A stretch of 64,000 bases of DNA from PALSA-505 sp963699015 (GTDB lineage: Bacteria; Actinomycetota; Actinomycetes; Streptosporangiales; Streptosporangiaceae): contig CAVOSX010000001.1 of assembly GCA_963699015.1 (NCBI GenBank), positions 1,116,001 through 1,180,000 on the forward strand, given 5' to 3'. The notes under the pieces were generated by a model. It was not told the origin of the DNA. It saw only the letters and a list, made by a program, of their open reading frames with translations, and searched no databases. Below are positions 41,728-49,791 of this stretch, in pieces. The translations under genes and the position numbers were made by a program. How positions within the stretch are numbered: the stretch's first letter is position 1; each line of letters starts with the position of its first letter.

Positions 41728-42271
41728 TGTTGAGCCGGATTCCGTCCTCGGCCACGGTCACCGCGCTGACCGGGATCGCGACTTCCTTGCGCCCCCACAG
41801 ATGCCCCTCCCCGAGCAGCACGTGCGTCACCCGCTGATCGTCCGGGTTGACCAGGAATCCGTGCACCCGCCCTATCTCGCCATCGAGGGCATGGACCGGC
41901 TCGCCGCGGCTCACCTCTGACTCCCCCACCGGAACAGCGTCTTCGACCACGGTCCTGACGCGTTTCGAGACCGTCCCGACTCCCATGCCGGTCAGGGCAC
42001 CGCCGGGATCTCCGAGATCCTCGATTATCTCGGTTTCCTCGGCCTGGTCGAGCTGGCCGAACTCCGCGAGGCTACAGCGCAGCCTGACCTCGCCGGCCGT
42101 GGCGTCGACCAGGTGCAGCGGGACGAGCCGGGCCGGCGCGTGTCCCGGGTCGATGACCAGGTGCGTGACCGCCCGGGCCGCCTGGTCGATGAGCACGCGG
42201 CGAACCTCGCCGCAGGAACCATCCGAGCAGCTTGCGCTGGCTCCGATCGTGAATTCCGCCGGCTCTGCCAT
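41687..42271 (-). CDS. PRC-barrel domain protein
   Basis: A 194-aa protein with two PRC-barrel-like halves: about 7-70 (FTIGASASCSDGSCGEVRRVLIDQAARAVTHLVIDPGHAPARLVPLHLV) and about 118-185 (GEPVHALDGEIGRVHGFLVNPDDQRVTHVLLGEGHLWGRKEVAIPVSAV). An acidic linker lies between. PRC barrels occur in RNA-processing and photosynthetic-reaction-centre proteins; stand-alone actinobacterial forms are tied to stress but are uncharacterised. It reads towards and overlaps the small-protein gene. GGAAG precedes the ATG at 42271. Confidence 0.88.
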   Translation of the reverse strand: MAEPAEFTIGASASCSDGSCGEVRRVLIDQAARAVTHLVIDPGHAPARLVPLHLVDATAGEVRLRCSLAEFGQLDQAEETEIIEDLGDPGGALTGMGVGTVSKRVRTVVEDAVPVGESEVSRGEPVHALDGEIGRVHGFLVNPDDQRVTHVLLGEGHLWGRKEVAIPVSAVTVAEDGIRLNITKKQVGDLPPAD

Positions 42272-42337
42272 GGCTGCTTCCTTCCCCGTTGCGGCGGCCC
42301 TCGTCTTGGTCCTCCTGGCTCGCGGTTTACAGGTCGG

Positions 42338-44197
42338 CTAGGCCGAGATCACCGCCCCGACCGCGCCGGCGCCGTGGTCGAGCTGGTAGTCGAGGTTGAC
42401 CGCGGCGCTGATCAGGGCCAGGTGGCTGAATGCCTGCGGGAAGTTGCCGAGCTGCTCGCCGGTGCTGCCGATCTCCTCCGAGAACAGGCCGAGGTGGTTG
42501 GCGTAGGTGAACATCTTCTCGAAGACCAGCCGGGCCTCGTCCAGCCGCCCGGCGCGGGCCAGGGCATCGACGTACCAGAAGGTGCACAGGGAGAACGTGC
42601 CCTCGTCTCCGGCCAGCCCGTCCGGTGAGGCCGCGGGGTTGTAGCGATAGACCAGGCTGTCTGAGACCAGCTCGCGGTCCATCCCCCGCAGCGTTGACAG
42701 CCACATCGGGTCGTTCGGTGCGATGAAGCCCTGCAGCGGCATCATGAGCAGCGAGGAGTCGAGCACCTCGGTGTCGTAGTTCTGGGTGAACGCGCCGACC
42801 TTGGGATTCCAGCCGCGCTGCATGATCTGGTTGTAGATCTGGTCGCGCTCAACCACCCAGCGCGCCAGGTTGGCCTGGCCCCGGTGTTGCGCCATCCTGA
42901 TCGCGCGGTCCAGGGCGATCCAGCACTGGAGCCGGCCGTAGGTGAAGTCCTTCCGCCCGCCGCGGGTCTCCCAGATACCCTCGTCCGGCTGGTCCCAGTG
43001 CTCACACACCCAGTTGACGATCCTGGCCAGCTCGGTCCAGGCCTGATGGCCGGCCTGCAGGCCGCTGGTGTCGGCGAGGTAGATCGAGTCCATCGCCTCG
43101 CCGTAGATATCGAGCTGCAACTGGTCGGCGGCGCCGTTGCCGATGCGCACCGGGCGGGACCCGCGCCAGCCCTCGAAGTGGTCGAGCGTCTCTTCGACCA
43201 GGTCGGAGCTTCCGTCCACCCGGTACATGATCTTCAGCGGGCGGCCGCCCTCCGCCGCGGTGTCGGTGGCGCGATCCAGCAGCCACCGGCCGAACGCGGC
43301 GGCCTCCTCGGTGTAGCCCAGGCCGAGCAGCGCGTAGATGGAGAACGAGCCGTCCCGGATCCAGGTGTACCGGTAGTCCCAGTTCCGCTCGCCGCCGACC
43401 TGCTCGGGCAGCCCCGTGGTGGGCGCGGCGACAGGCGCGCCGCTGGGCGCGTAGGTCATCAGCTTGAGCGTTATCGCGGACCGCGCCACCATCTCCCGCC
43501 AGCGGCCGCGGTAGGTCGAGCGGTGTACCCAGTCCCGCCAGAAGCGCGCGGTCTCGTCCTCCAGTCGCTGCGCCTGCTCGGGGGTCACCCGGCGGGGCGT
43601 GCCCGCGTTCGACTCCAGCACGACGCCGCCGGCCTCGCCTTCCCGCAGCGTCCGGGTCCAGCGCACCCCGTCGCCCGCCCGCTCCAGGTTGATCCCCGCA
43701 TCCTGCATGCTCATCCCGGGCGGCGCGATAGCGTGCGCGGTGAGCTCCAGGCCCTCGGACTGGAACATCCCGCCGTCTTCGGCGGGTTCCATCTTGTGCG
43801 AGGCCCGGCCGTAGTCGAAGCGCGGCTGTATCTCGATCGCGAACCTCATGACGCCCCGCACGACCCGGATGTTGCGCACCAGCCGGTGCCGGTCGGTTGC
43901 CGCCCCCCTGACGACGGGCATGAAGTCGTGCACCTCGCCGACCCCATCCGGAGTCATGAACCGGGTGACCAGGATCGCCGTGTCGGGCAGGTACAGCTGC
44001 CTGGTCACGTAGTCGTCCCGGTCCGGTGCGATCTTGTAGTAGCCCCCGCGGTCGGCGTCAAGCAGCGACGCGAACACGCTGGGCGAGTCGAACCGCGGAA
44101 CGCAGAACCAGTCGAGGGTGCCATCGGTGCTCACCAGCGCCGCCGTCTGCAGGTCACCGATCAGCCCGTGGTCAGCGATGTTGGGGTACCGGTCCAT
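42338..44197 (-). CDS. Glycoside hydrolase family 15 protein (trehalase/glucoamylase-like)
   Basis: A 619-aa two-domain GH15 protein: an N-terminal beta-sandwich (about 1-220; IADHGLIGDLQTAALVSTDGTLDWFCVPRFDSPSVFASLLD) and an (alpha/alpha)6 barrel (about 235-610). The barrel carries NWDYRYTWIRDGSFSIYALLGLGYTEEA and a second acidic motif region FTYGRLQCWIALDRAI. Close relatives in actinobacteria are trehalases that yield glucose; amylolytic activity cannot be excluded. There is no signal peptide, so it is cytoplasmic, consistent with trehalose turnover during stress. The GMC oxidoreductase lies 48 bases upstream on the same strand and may be co-transcribed. Confidence 0.9.
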   Translation of the reverse strand: MDRYPNIADHGLIGDLQTAALVSTDGTLDWFCVPRFDSPSVFASLLDADRGGYYKIAPDRDDYVTRQLYLPDTAILVTRFMTPDGVGEVHDFMPVVRGAATDRHRLVRNIRVVRGVMRFAIEIQPRFDYGRASHKMEPAEDGGMFQSEGLELTAHAIAPPGMSMQDAGINLERAGDGVRWTRTLREGEAGGVVLESNAGTPRRVTPEQAQRLEDETARFWRDWVHRSTYRGRWREMVARSAITLKLMTYAPSGAPVAAPTTGLPEQVGGERNWDYRYTWIRDGSFSIYALLGLGYTEEAAAFGRWLLDRATDTAAEGGRPLKIMYRVDGSSDLVEETLDHFEGWRGSRPVRIGNGAADQLQLDIYGEAMDSIYLADTSGLQAGHQAWTELARIVNWVCEHWDQPDEGIWETRGGRKDFTYGRLQCWIALDRAIRMAQHRGQANLARWVVERDQIYNQIMQRGWNPKVGAFTQNYDTEVLDSSLLMMPLQGFIAPNDPMWLSTLRGMDRELVSDSLVYRYNPAASPDGLAGDEGTFSLCTFWYVDALARAGRLDEARLVFEKMFTYANHLGLFSEEIGSTGEQLGNFPQAFSHLALISAAVNLDYQLDHGAGAVGAVISA

Positions 44198-44245
44198 GAT
44201 CGTCTCCTCACCGTTGTCCGGGTATCAGGTTTCCCCGTAGCCGGC

Positions 44246-45799
44246 TCAGGACATCCGGCTCAGCAGGTGCTCGCCGACGCGGATCGCGTTGGCCATGGCG
44301 GTGAGCGCGGGATTCACCGCCCCGATGCTGGGGAAGAAGCTCGTGTCCACCACGTACAGGTTGTCCAGTTCGTGGGCCTTGCAGTTGACGTCGAGCACCG
44401 AGGTGGCCGGGTCGGTGCCGAACCGGCAGGTGCCGGCCTGGTGCGCGCAGCCCGCCAGCGGGATGCTCATGTCCATGTAGAAGTTCTTGCCCAGGACGTG
44501 ATGCTCGGCCATCCCGGTGTGGTTGAGGATCTTCTTGAGCTCGCCGTACAGCCGGTCGGCCTCGGCGTCGTTGGTGGGCTGGTAGGCCAGGTGTACGTTG
44601 CCGTCGGCGTCGGTGGTCACCCGGTTCCCGGGCAGCGGCAGGTCTTCGGTGGTGAGCCAGAAGTCCACGGCGTGCCCGGCCACGTCGGCCAGGGTCCATT
44701 CGGGGGACAGTTTGGTGAGCGTGGGCTTCTCGCCCCGCATCGCCTCGGCGTTGGACTTGCCGATCATCTGGATGTTGCCCATCGGCCACTGGTAGTCGCC
44801 GGTGGCGAAGTAGAAGTCGTTGATGCCCAGCGTCTTCTGGAAGACGGTGTCGTTCTTCTCCTTCGCCAGCGCCACCACGGCCTTGCAGTTGTGGAACATG
44901 TAGTTGCGCCCGACCTGATCCGACCCGTTGGCCAGCCCGTGCGGGTGTTTTTCCGTAGCCGAGTTGAGCAGCAGCTTGGCGCTGTTGGCGGCGCCAGCGC
45001 TGACGGCCACGATGTCGCCGGTGTATACCTCACGGTTGCCGTCGCGGGTCACGACCACCCCGGTAACGGTCCGCCCGGCCTCGTCGGTCTCCAGTTTCGT
45101 CACCTCGGCCCCGGTGAGCAGGGTGAGGTTGTCCCGGCCGAGCATCGGCCGGACCGCGATCACGTCGGCGTCGGACTTCGCGTGCACCATGCAGGGGTAG
45201 CCGTCGCACCAGGCGCAGCGGATGCAGGCGCTGGCCGGCCGGTTCGCCTCATCCAGCAGGATCCCGCACGGCGCGTGGAAGGGGCGGTAGCCGCCCTGGG
45301 CCAGGCCGTCGTGGATCTGCTGGATCCGGTTCTCGTGCGAGACCGCCGGCCAGGGGTAGGGTTCGCTGCGGTGACCCTCGGTCGGATCCTCGCCGCTGTT
45401 GCCGTGCACCTGGTACAGCCGCTCGGCCCTGGAGTACCACGGCTCGAAGTCGTCATAGGACAGCGGCCAGGCCGGCGAGACCCCGTCCACGTGCCGCAGT
45501 TCCCCGAAGTCCCCGGGGCGCAGCCGGTACAGCGCCGCACCGTAGAGCTTGGTAGCACCGCCGACGAAGTAGTGCACCTGCGGCTGGAACGGCTTGCCGT
45601 CGGCGCCGTACCAGGTGTCGGGGGATATGTACTTCCCGTCCACGAACACCGGACGGGGATCCCAGTTGTCTGTCTCCCGGGTCAGGAAATCGCCCCGTTC
45701 GAGCAGCAGTATCCGCTTGCCTGACGTGGCGAGCGTGTGCGCCAGCGTGCCCCCGCCGGCCCCCGTCCCCACAATGATCACGTCATAGCGCTCAGTCAC
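44246..45799 (-). CDS. GMC-family FAD oxidoreductase
   Basis: A 517-aa glucose-methanol-choline oxidoreductase. The N-terminal FAD motif is YDVIIVGTGAGGGTLAHTLATSGKRILLLERG, HYFVGGATKLYGAALYRLRPGDF is the flavin-attachment-type segment, and SAGAANSAKLLLNSAT is GMC signature 2. The catalytic pair lies in the HQAGTCRFGTDPATSVLD...NPALTAMANAIRVGEHL C-terminus. A Cys-rich patch CIRCAWCDGYPC (about 224-235) could hold a metal or disulfides, as in alcohol/sugar dehydrogenase relatives. GTG at 45799 begins just before the FAD domain; ATG at 45835 is an alternative. A GGGTGA-type site lies 36 bases upstream. Confidence 0.9.
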   Translation of the reverse strand: MTERYDVIIVGTGAGGGTLAHTLATSGKRILLLERGDFLTRETDNWDPRPVFVDGKYISPDTWYGADGKPFQPQVHYFVGGATKLYGAALYRLRPGDFGELRHVDGVSPAWPLSYDDFEPWYSRAERLYQVHGNSGEDPTEGHRSEPYPWPAVSHENRIQQIHDGLAQGGYRPFHAPCGILLDEANRPASACIRCAWCDGYPCMVHAKSDADVIAVRPMLGRDNLTLLTGAEVTKLETDEAGRTVTGVVVTRDGNREVYTGDIVAVSAGAANSAKLLLNSATEKHPHGLANGSDQVGRNYMFHNCKAVVALAKEKNDTVFQKTLGINDFYFATGDYQWPMGNIQMIGKSNAEAMRGEKPTLTKLSPEWTLADVAGHAVDFWLTTEDLPLPGNRVTTDADGNVHLAYQPTNDAEADRLYGELKKILNHTGMAEHHVLGKNFYMDMSIPLAGCAHQAGTCRFGTDPATSVLDVNCKAHELDNLYVVDTSFFPSIGAVNPALTAMANAIRVGEHLLSRMS

Positions 45800-45834
45800 G
45801 CCCTCACTATTCGCAGTGCCGGGCCAGCGGCGCA

Positions 45835-45851
45835 TCACTCGCCCGGGGTGA
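45835..45851. promoter_or_regulatory. GGGTGA-type inverted repeat, N5 form
   Basis: TCACTC-GCCCG-GGGTGA: 5 of 6 arm positions pair, spacer of five. It sits between the divergent GMC oxidoreductase (45799) and the small membrane protein/cydAB group (45974). Confidence 0.55.
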
Positions 45852-45973
45852 GTGCGCGGACCAGGCGACGCCGGGCGCCGGGCACCGAGGTGGCAATCAC
45901 CCCGTGAGGAGGATGCCCGGCGGCTCATCCGGGACGACAGTGACGATCACTGGCCTACGCGGAGGACGGAACC

Positions 45974-46249
45974 ATGGCTGAGACACAAGAAGGCATCAGC
46001 ATGCCGCAGATCCAGTCCGGTCCGCTGATCGTCGGCGGCGTGCTCATCGGGGTCGGCGCCATGTTCGTGATGGCAGGCATCGCCGTCGGCAGCGCCCACG
46101 TGCTCGCCGCCACCCGGCGCTGGGTCAATGAGATGGAAACGCCGCCAAGCGAGCTCGCCAGGCAGAAATGGGCTCAGGCCAAGGCCGCTGCGGCGGCGGG
46201 CAGCACCGCCTGGCAGAACGGGCTTCCGGCTCGCGAGACCACCCCCTGA
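45974..46249 (+). CDS. Small single-pass membrane protein upstream of cydAB
   Basis: A 91-aa protein with one clear membrane helix at about residues 16-40 (PLIVGGVLIGVGAMFVMAGIAVG). A cytoplasmic-type basic/aromatic segment follows (ATRRWVNEMETPPSELARQKWAQAKAAAAAG). Similar small helix proteins are common in actinobacteria and lack a function. GGAGG precedes the ATG by about nine bases. Because it is 69 bases before cydA on the same strand it may be co-transcribed with the oxidase; a role as a small subunit is speculative, as it does not match CydX or CydS. Confidence 0.75.
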   Translation: MAETQEGISMPQIQSGPLIVGGVLIGVGAMFVMAGIAVGSAHVLAATRRWVNEMETPPSELARQKWAQAKAAAAAGSTAWQNGLPARETTP

Positions 46250-46250
46250 C

Positions 46251-46270
46251 GAGTGATCGCCCGCTCACCC
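46251..46270. promoter_or_regulatory. GGGTGA-type inverted repeat before cydA, N8 form
   Basis: GAGTGA-TCGCCCGC-TCACCC: 5 of 6 arm positions pair, spacer of eight, opposite orientation to the N5 class. It lies 48 bases upstream of the cydA start and directly after the stop of the small membrane protein. Confidence 0.45.
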
Positions 46271-46318
46271 ATCAGGCTCGGGCCCGCCGCTCCCGGAGCC
46301 GCTGGACCGGAGGAGTAG

Positions 46319-47704
46319 ATGACGAACGTTGACCTGGCGCGCTGGCAGTTCGGGTTCACCTCGGTCAATCACTTCCTGTTCATCCCCATCACGATCGGGC
46401 TGGCGTTCCTGACCGCGCTGCTGCAGACGGCGTGGTACCGCGGCAAGCAGGATGATTACCTGCGGCTGACCAAGTTCTTCGGCACGCTGCTGGTGATCAA
46501 CATCGCGATCGGCGTGGTGACCGGGCTGGTGCAGGAGTTCGAGTTCGGGATGAACTGGGGCGCGTACTCGCGGCTGGTGGGCAACATCTTCGGCGCCCCG
46601 CTGGCGATGGAGGGGCTGGGTGCGTTCTTCCTGGAGTCCACGTTCCTGGGACTTTGGCTGTTCGGCTGGGACAAGCTGCCGCGGCGGGTGCACCTGGCGT
46701 GCATCTGGGCGGTCGCCTTCGGCGCGGCCCTGTCGGCGGCGTTCATCATGGCGGCGAACTCGTGGATGCAGCATCCGGTCGGCTACACGATGGTCAACGG
46801 CAAGCCGCAGCTCAACGACATCTGGGCGGTGTTCACCAACCCGGTGTTCGTGTGGGGTTACTCCAAGGTCATCCTGGCGTCGCTGACCACCGGCGCCGCG
46901 ATCATGCTCGCGGTCTCGGCGTGGCAGCTACGGCATCGCGGGGACCGGGACGTGTTCACCAGGTCGGCCCGGCTGGCGCTGGTGGTCCTGGTTCCGGCGA
47001 TCTTGTTCACCATGCTGGTGGGAGATGAGCTGGGGGTGATCGAGGCCCGCTACCAGCCGATGAAGATCGCGGCGGCGGAGGCGCAGTGGACCACCTGCCA
47101 GCCGTGCTCGTTCTCGCTGTTCCAGATCGGCGGCGGCAACAACGACGAGACGCCGACCCAGATCATCGAGATCCCGCACCTGCTGTCGCTGCTGGCCACC
47201 AACTCCTGGAACGGCAAGGTGACCGGGCTCAACCCGCTGCAGTCCCAGTACAGCAAGCAGTTCGGGCCCGGCAACTACGTGCCGAACGTGTTCATCCAGT
47301 ACTGGGCGATGCGGGTGATGGCCTACGTGGCGGTGCTGATGTTCCTCATCGGCGCGTGGGGGCTGTGGGCGATCCGGCGAAAAACGCTGGTTACCTCGCG
47401 GCTGTTCTTGTGGGTGGCGATCTGGGGGGCGGTGCTGCCGTTCGCGATGAACACCGCGGGCTGGTTCCTGACCGAAAGCGGCCGCCAGCCGTGGATCGTG
47501 CAGGGCATCATGCTGACCAAGAACGGGGTCTCGCCGACGGTGAGCAGCACCTGGATCGCGATCAGCCTGGTGATCTTCGTGCTGCTCTACGGCACGCTCG
47601 GCACCGTCGACTTCCTGCTGATGCTGAAGTACTCGCGCCAGCAGCTCCCGCCCCCGCGCACCGGCGCAGACGCGGACCAGCCCGTGCCCGCCGTCCAGTA
47701 CTGA
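46319..47704 (+). CDS. cydA: Cytochrome bd ubiquinol oxidase subunit I
   Basis: A 461-aa CydA, the heme b558/b595/d subunit of the high-affinity terminal oxidase that reduces oxygen with quinol. Seen are RWQFGFTSVNHFLFIPITIG with the axial His18, FFLESTFLGLWLFGW, HPVGY and ESGRQPWIVQG with the conserved GRQPW. The quinol loop (about residues 230-330) is short and contains CQPC, a close Cys pair within the QWTTCQPCSFSLFQIGG stretch. About nine helices are predicted. It is followed six bases later by cydB. No cydDC assembly-transporter genes are in the window. Confidence 0.96.
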   Translation: MTNVDLARWQFGFTSVNHFLFIPITIGLAFLTALLQTAWYRGKQDDYLRLTKFFGTLLVINIAIGVVTGLVQEFEFGMNWGAYSRLVGNIFGAPLAMEGLGAFFLESTFLGLWLFGWDKLPRRVHLACIWAVAFGAALSAAFIMAANSWMQHPVGYTMVNGKPQLNDIWAVFTNPVFVWGYSKVILASLTTGAAIMLAVSAWQLRHRGDRDVFTRSARLALVVLVPAILFTMLVGDELGVIEARYQPMKIAAAEAQWTTCQPCSFSLFQIGGGNNDETPTQIIEIPHLLSLLATNSWNGKVTGLNPLQSQYSKQFGPGNYVPNVFIQYWAMRVMAYVAVLMFLIGAWGLWAIRRKTLVTSRLFLWVAIWGAVLPFAMNTAGWFLTESGRQPWIVQGIMLTKNGVSPTVSSTWIAISLVIFVLLYGTLGTVDFLLMLKYSRQQLPPPRTGADADQPVPAVQY

Positions 47705-47710
47705 GAGCCC

Positions 47711-48727
47711 GTGATGAACAGCCTTGTCCCCTTCTGGTTCATCGTCATCGCCATCTTGTGGACCGGATTCTTCGTCTTGGAGGGATTCGACTTCGGCGTC
47801 GGCATGCTGCACACCCTGGTCGGCCGCGACGAGGCCGGCCGCCGGGCCGCGATCAACACGATCGGCCCGCTCTGGGATGGCAACGAAGTCTGGCTGATCG
47901 TGGCCGCCGCCGCCATGTTCGCCGCCTTCCCCGGCTGGTACGCGACCCTGTTCTCCGGCTTCTACCTCGCGGTGGCGCTGCTCCTGGTAGCGCTGATCAT
48001 CCGCGGCGTGGCCTTCGAGTACCGCGGCAAGCGCGACGCGGCCCGCTGGCGCCGCACCTGGGACGGACTGATGATCGCGGGCAGCCTGGCGGCCCCGCTG
48101 CTGATCGGCATCGTCCTCGGCGACCTGCTGCACGGCCTGCCGATCAACTCCGCCCAGAACTACACCGGATCGGTCTGGGACCTGCTGCAGCCCTACGGCG
48201 TGTTCACCGGGGTCACCCTGGTGCTGGTCTGCGCGCTGCACGGCGCCACGTTCCTGCGGCTGAAGACCACCGACGACATGCGCGACCGGGCCGGGCAGCT
48301 GGCCCGCCGCATCGCCCCCCTCACCACCGCCGCCGTCATCGCCTTCATCATCTGGACCCACGTGACCGCGGCTAAAGGCACCTTCTTCCTCAACGTGATC
48401 GAGCTGCTCGCCATCCTCGCCGCCCTCGCCGCACTCTGGCTCGTCTACGAAGGCCGCGACGGCTCCGCCTTCACCGCCACCACCATCACCATCGCGTCCT
48501 GCATCCTGTCGATCTTCGTAGACCTCTACCCCAACGTGATGGTCTCCAGCACCAACGCGGCCTACAACCTCACCGTGCACAACACCGCGTCCCCGCCCTA
48601 CTCGCTGAAGGCGATGACCGTCGTGGTCATCATCTTCCTGCCGCTCGTCCTGGTCTACCAGGCCTGGAGCTACTACGTGTTCCGGCGGCGGATCAGCCGA
48701 CGGGAATTCTCGGCCTCCTCGCACTGA
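47711..48727 (+). CDS. cydB: Cytochrome bd ubiquinol oxidase subunit II
   Basis: A 338-aa CydB with about eight helices. The N-terminal FWFIVIAILWTGFFVLEGFDFGVGML is the family signature, and WDGNEVWLIVAAAAMFAAFPGWYATLFSGFYLAVALLLVALIIRGVAFEYRGK is the conserved core. The subunit pairs with CydA in the membrane. GTG at 47711 is followed directly by an ATG, either of which may start translation. It is convergent with the DUF389 gene, with a 17-bp palindromic hairpin at the junction. Confidence 0.96.
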   Translation: MMNSLVPFWFIVIAILWTGFFVLEGFDFGVGMLHTLVGRDEAGRRAAINTIGPLWDGNEVWLIVAAAAMFAAFPGWYATLFSGFYLAVALLLVALIIRGVAFEYRGKRDAARWRRTWDGLMIAGSLAAPLLIGIVLGDLLHGLPINSAQNYTGSVWDLLQPYGVFTGVTLVLVCALHGATFLRLKTTDDMRDRAGQLARRIAPLTTAAVIAFIIWTHVTAAKGTFFLNVIELLAILAALAALWLVYEGRDGSAFTATTITIASCILSIFVDLYPNVMVSSTNAAYNLTVHNTASPPYSLKAMTVVVIIFLPLVLVYQAWSYYVFRRRISRREFSASSH

Positions 48728-48747
48728 GCCGCGCTGCGCTGGCCGAT

Positions 48748-48764
48748 CCCAGGCTCAGCCTGGG
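48748..48764. terminator. Hairpin between cydB and the convergent DUF389 gene
   Basis: CCCAGGCT-c-AGCCTGGG is a perfect 17-bp inverted repeat; as RNA it would form a 6-bp stem with a 5-base loop. It overlaps the DUF389 stop codon. Confidence 0.5.
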
Positions 48765-49690
48765 CGCGGCCGCGGCCGCCAGATACGGCGCTGGATGCGC
48801 AGCGCAGCCGCTCCGACCAGGATGAGCAGACCCACGTTCAACAGCAGCTGCTCCGCCGAACCTGCTGCGTCCGTCCAGCTTTCGTATGCCATCGACAGGC
48901 CAAGGGCGGCGGCCGCCGGGATCGTGGTGACCGAGATTAAGACACCGGTGAGGGCGCTGGCCCGTGACTCGGTCAGGGACACCACGCCGACGATGCCGGC
49001 CAGCACCGCGACGATGACCGAGAACAGGTTCGGCTGGTCGATCAGGCTGGCCACAGGCCGTACGCCGAGCAGGTAGCCCTGTGGCGTGTGCCCGGACCAC
49101 CGGATCGCCACCCCGAAGACGGCGGCGGCGGCGATCGCCATCAGGAATCCGCAGGACAACGCGAGCAACCCCCGGCGCACCAGGTTCGGCCGCCGTCGCT
49201 CGATGCCGAGTGCGACGGCAATGATCGCGTTGTACTCCGGCCCTACCACCATGGCCCCGACCACGAGGATCTGCGAGTTGGTCAGGATTCCCACACACGC
49301 GATCAATCCCGCGATGACCAGCAGGACGAAGAAACTCGGCGCGTACGCGCCGCCGGACCGGATTCCCGCTTCCACCATTTCCCAGACCGGGGCGATCTCG
49401 CCGTACCGCGCTCCCGGGCGCAGCGCCGAAGGCGCGGCGTCGGTAAGGTCAGCGTCCACGGTGTCAACCATGATCGAGCCTCGCCCGTCCAGGCCGAGGC
49501 TGCGCAGCTGCCGGAACACCGGGTTGGCCGAGCCGTGCCGGAGATCGAACTGGACCGCGTCGCCGTCTGGCCGCCGCGACGCCCCCTCCAGCACCACCAG
49601 GTTCAGCACGCCCGAGTCTGCGCCGAGCGTCTCAACCAGCCGGCTGGTCACCTCGGGCGGGCTCGCGACGCGGACATGCAGCACCGCCAA
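48755..49690 (-). CDS. DUF389 membrane protein
   Basis: A 311-aa DUF389 protein. Residues 1-95 form a soluble ACT-like domain (LHVRVASPPEVTSRLVETLGADSGVLNLVVL ...). About six helices follow, with the family signature FFVLLVIAGLIACVGILTNSQILVVGAMVVGPEYNAIIAVALGI. The function is unknown; some members associate with transport or stress. The frame opens with TTG at 49690 and GTG at 49684, neither with a strong ribosome site. The intergenic region to the G6PD-like gene carries a GGGTGA-type site. Confidence 0.9.
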   Translation of the reverse strand: MAVLHVRVASPPEVTSRLVETLGADSGVLNLVVLEGASRRPDGDAVQFDLRHGSANPVFRQLRSLGLDGRGSIMVDTVDADLTDAAPSALRPGARYGEIAPVWEMVEAGIRSGGAYAPSFFVLLVIAGLIACVGILTNSQILVVGAMVVGPEYNAIIAVALGIERRRPNLVRRGLLALSCGFLMAIAAAAVFGVAIRWSGHTPQGYLLGVRPVASLIDQPNLFSVIVAVLAGIVGVVSLTESRASALTGVLISVTTIPAAAALGLSMAYESWTDAAGSAEQLLLNVGLLILVGAAALRIQRRIWRPRPRPG

Positions 49691-49718
49691 ATTGTCGGCA
49701 GGCAGGCCGCGGCTAGCA

Positions 49719-49735
49719 TCACCCGGCCGGAGTGA
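49719..49735. promoter_or_regulatory. GGGTGA-type inverted repeat, N5 form
   Basis: TCACCC-GGCCG-GAGTGA: 5 of 6 arm positions pair, spacer of five. It lies between the divergent DUF389 (49690) and G6PD-like (49792) genes. Confidence 0.55.
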
Positions 49736-49791
49736 TGGCAGCCGGGGCCGACGGCGGTCGGATGGTAGGGGGATTCGACCGAGGAGTTGAC

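Noticed and set aside
42884..45724. Very long open frame (946 codons) on the plus strand opposite the GH15 and GMC genes
   Set aside because: It is antisense to two well-recognised enzymes on the minus strand, its product is Gly/Arg/His-rich without domains, and high G+C keeps opposite frames open.
45897..45907. TCACCCCGTGA as another GGGTGA-type site
   Set aside because: It lacks the second full half-site at any of the recurring spacings.
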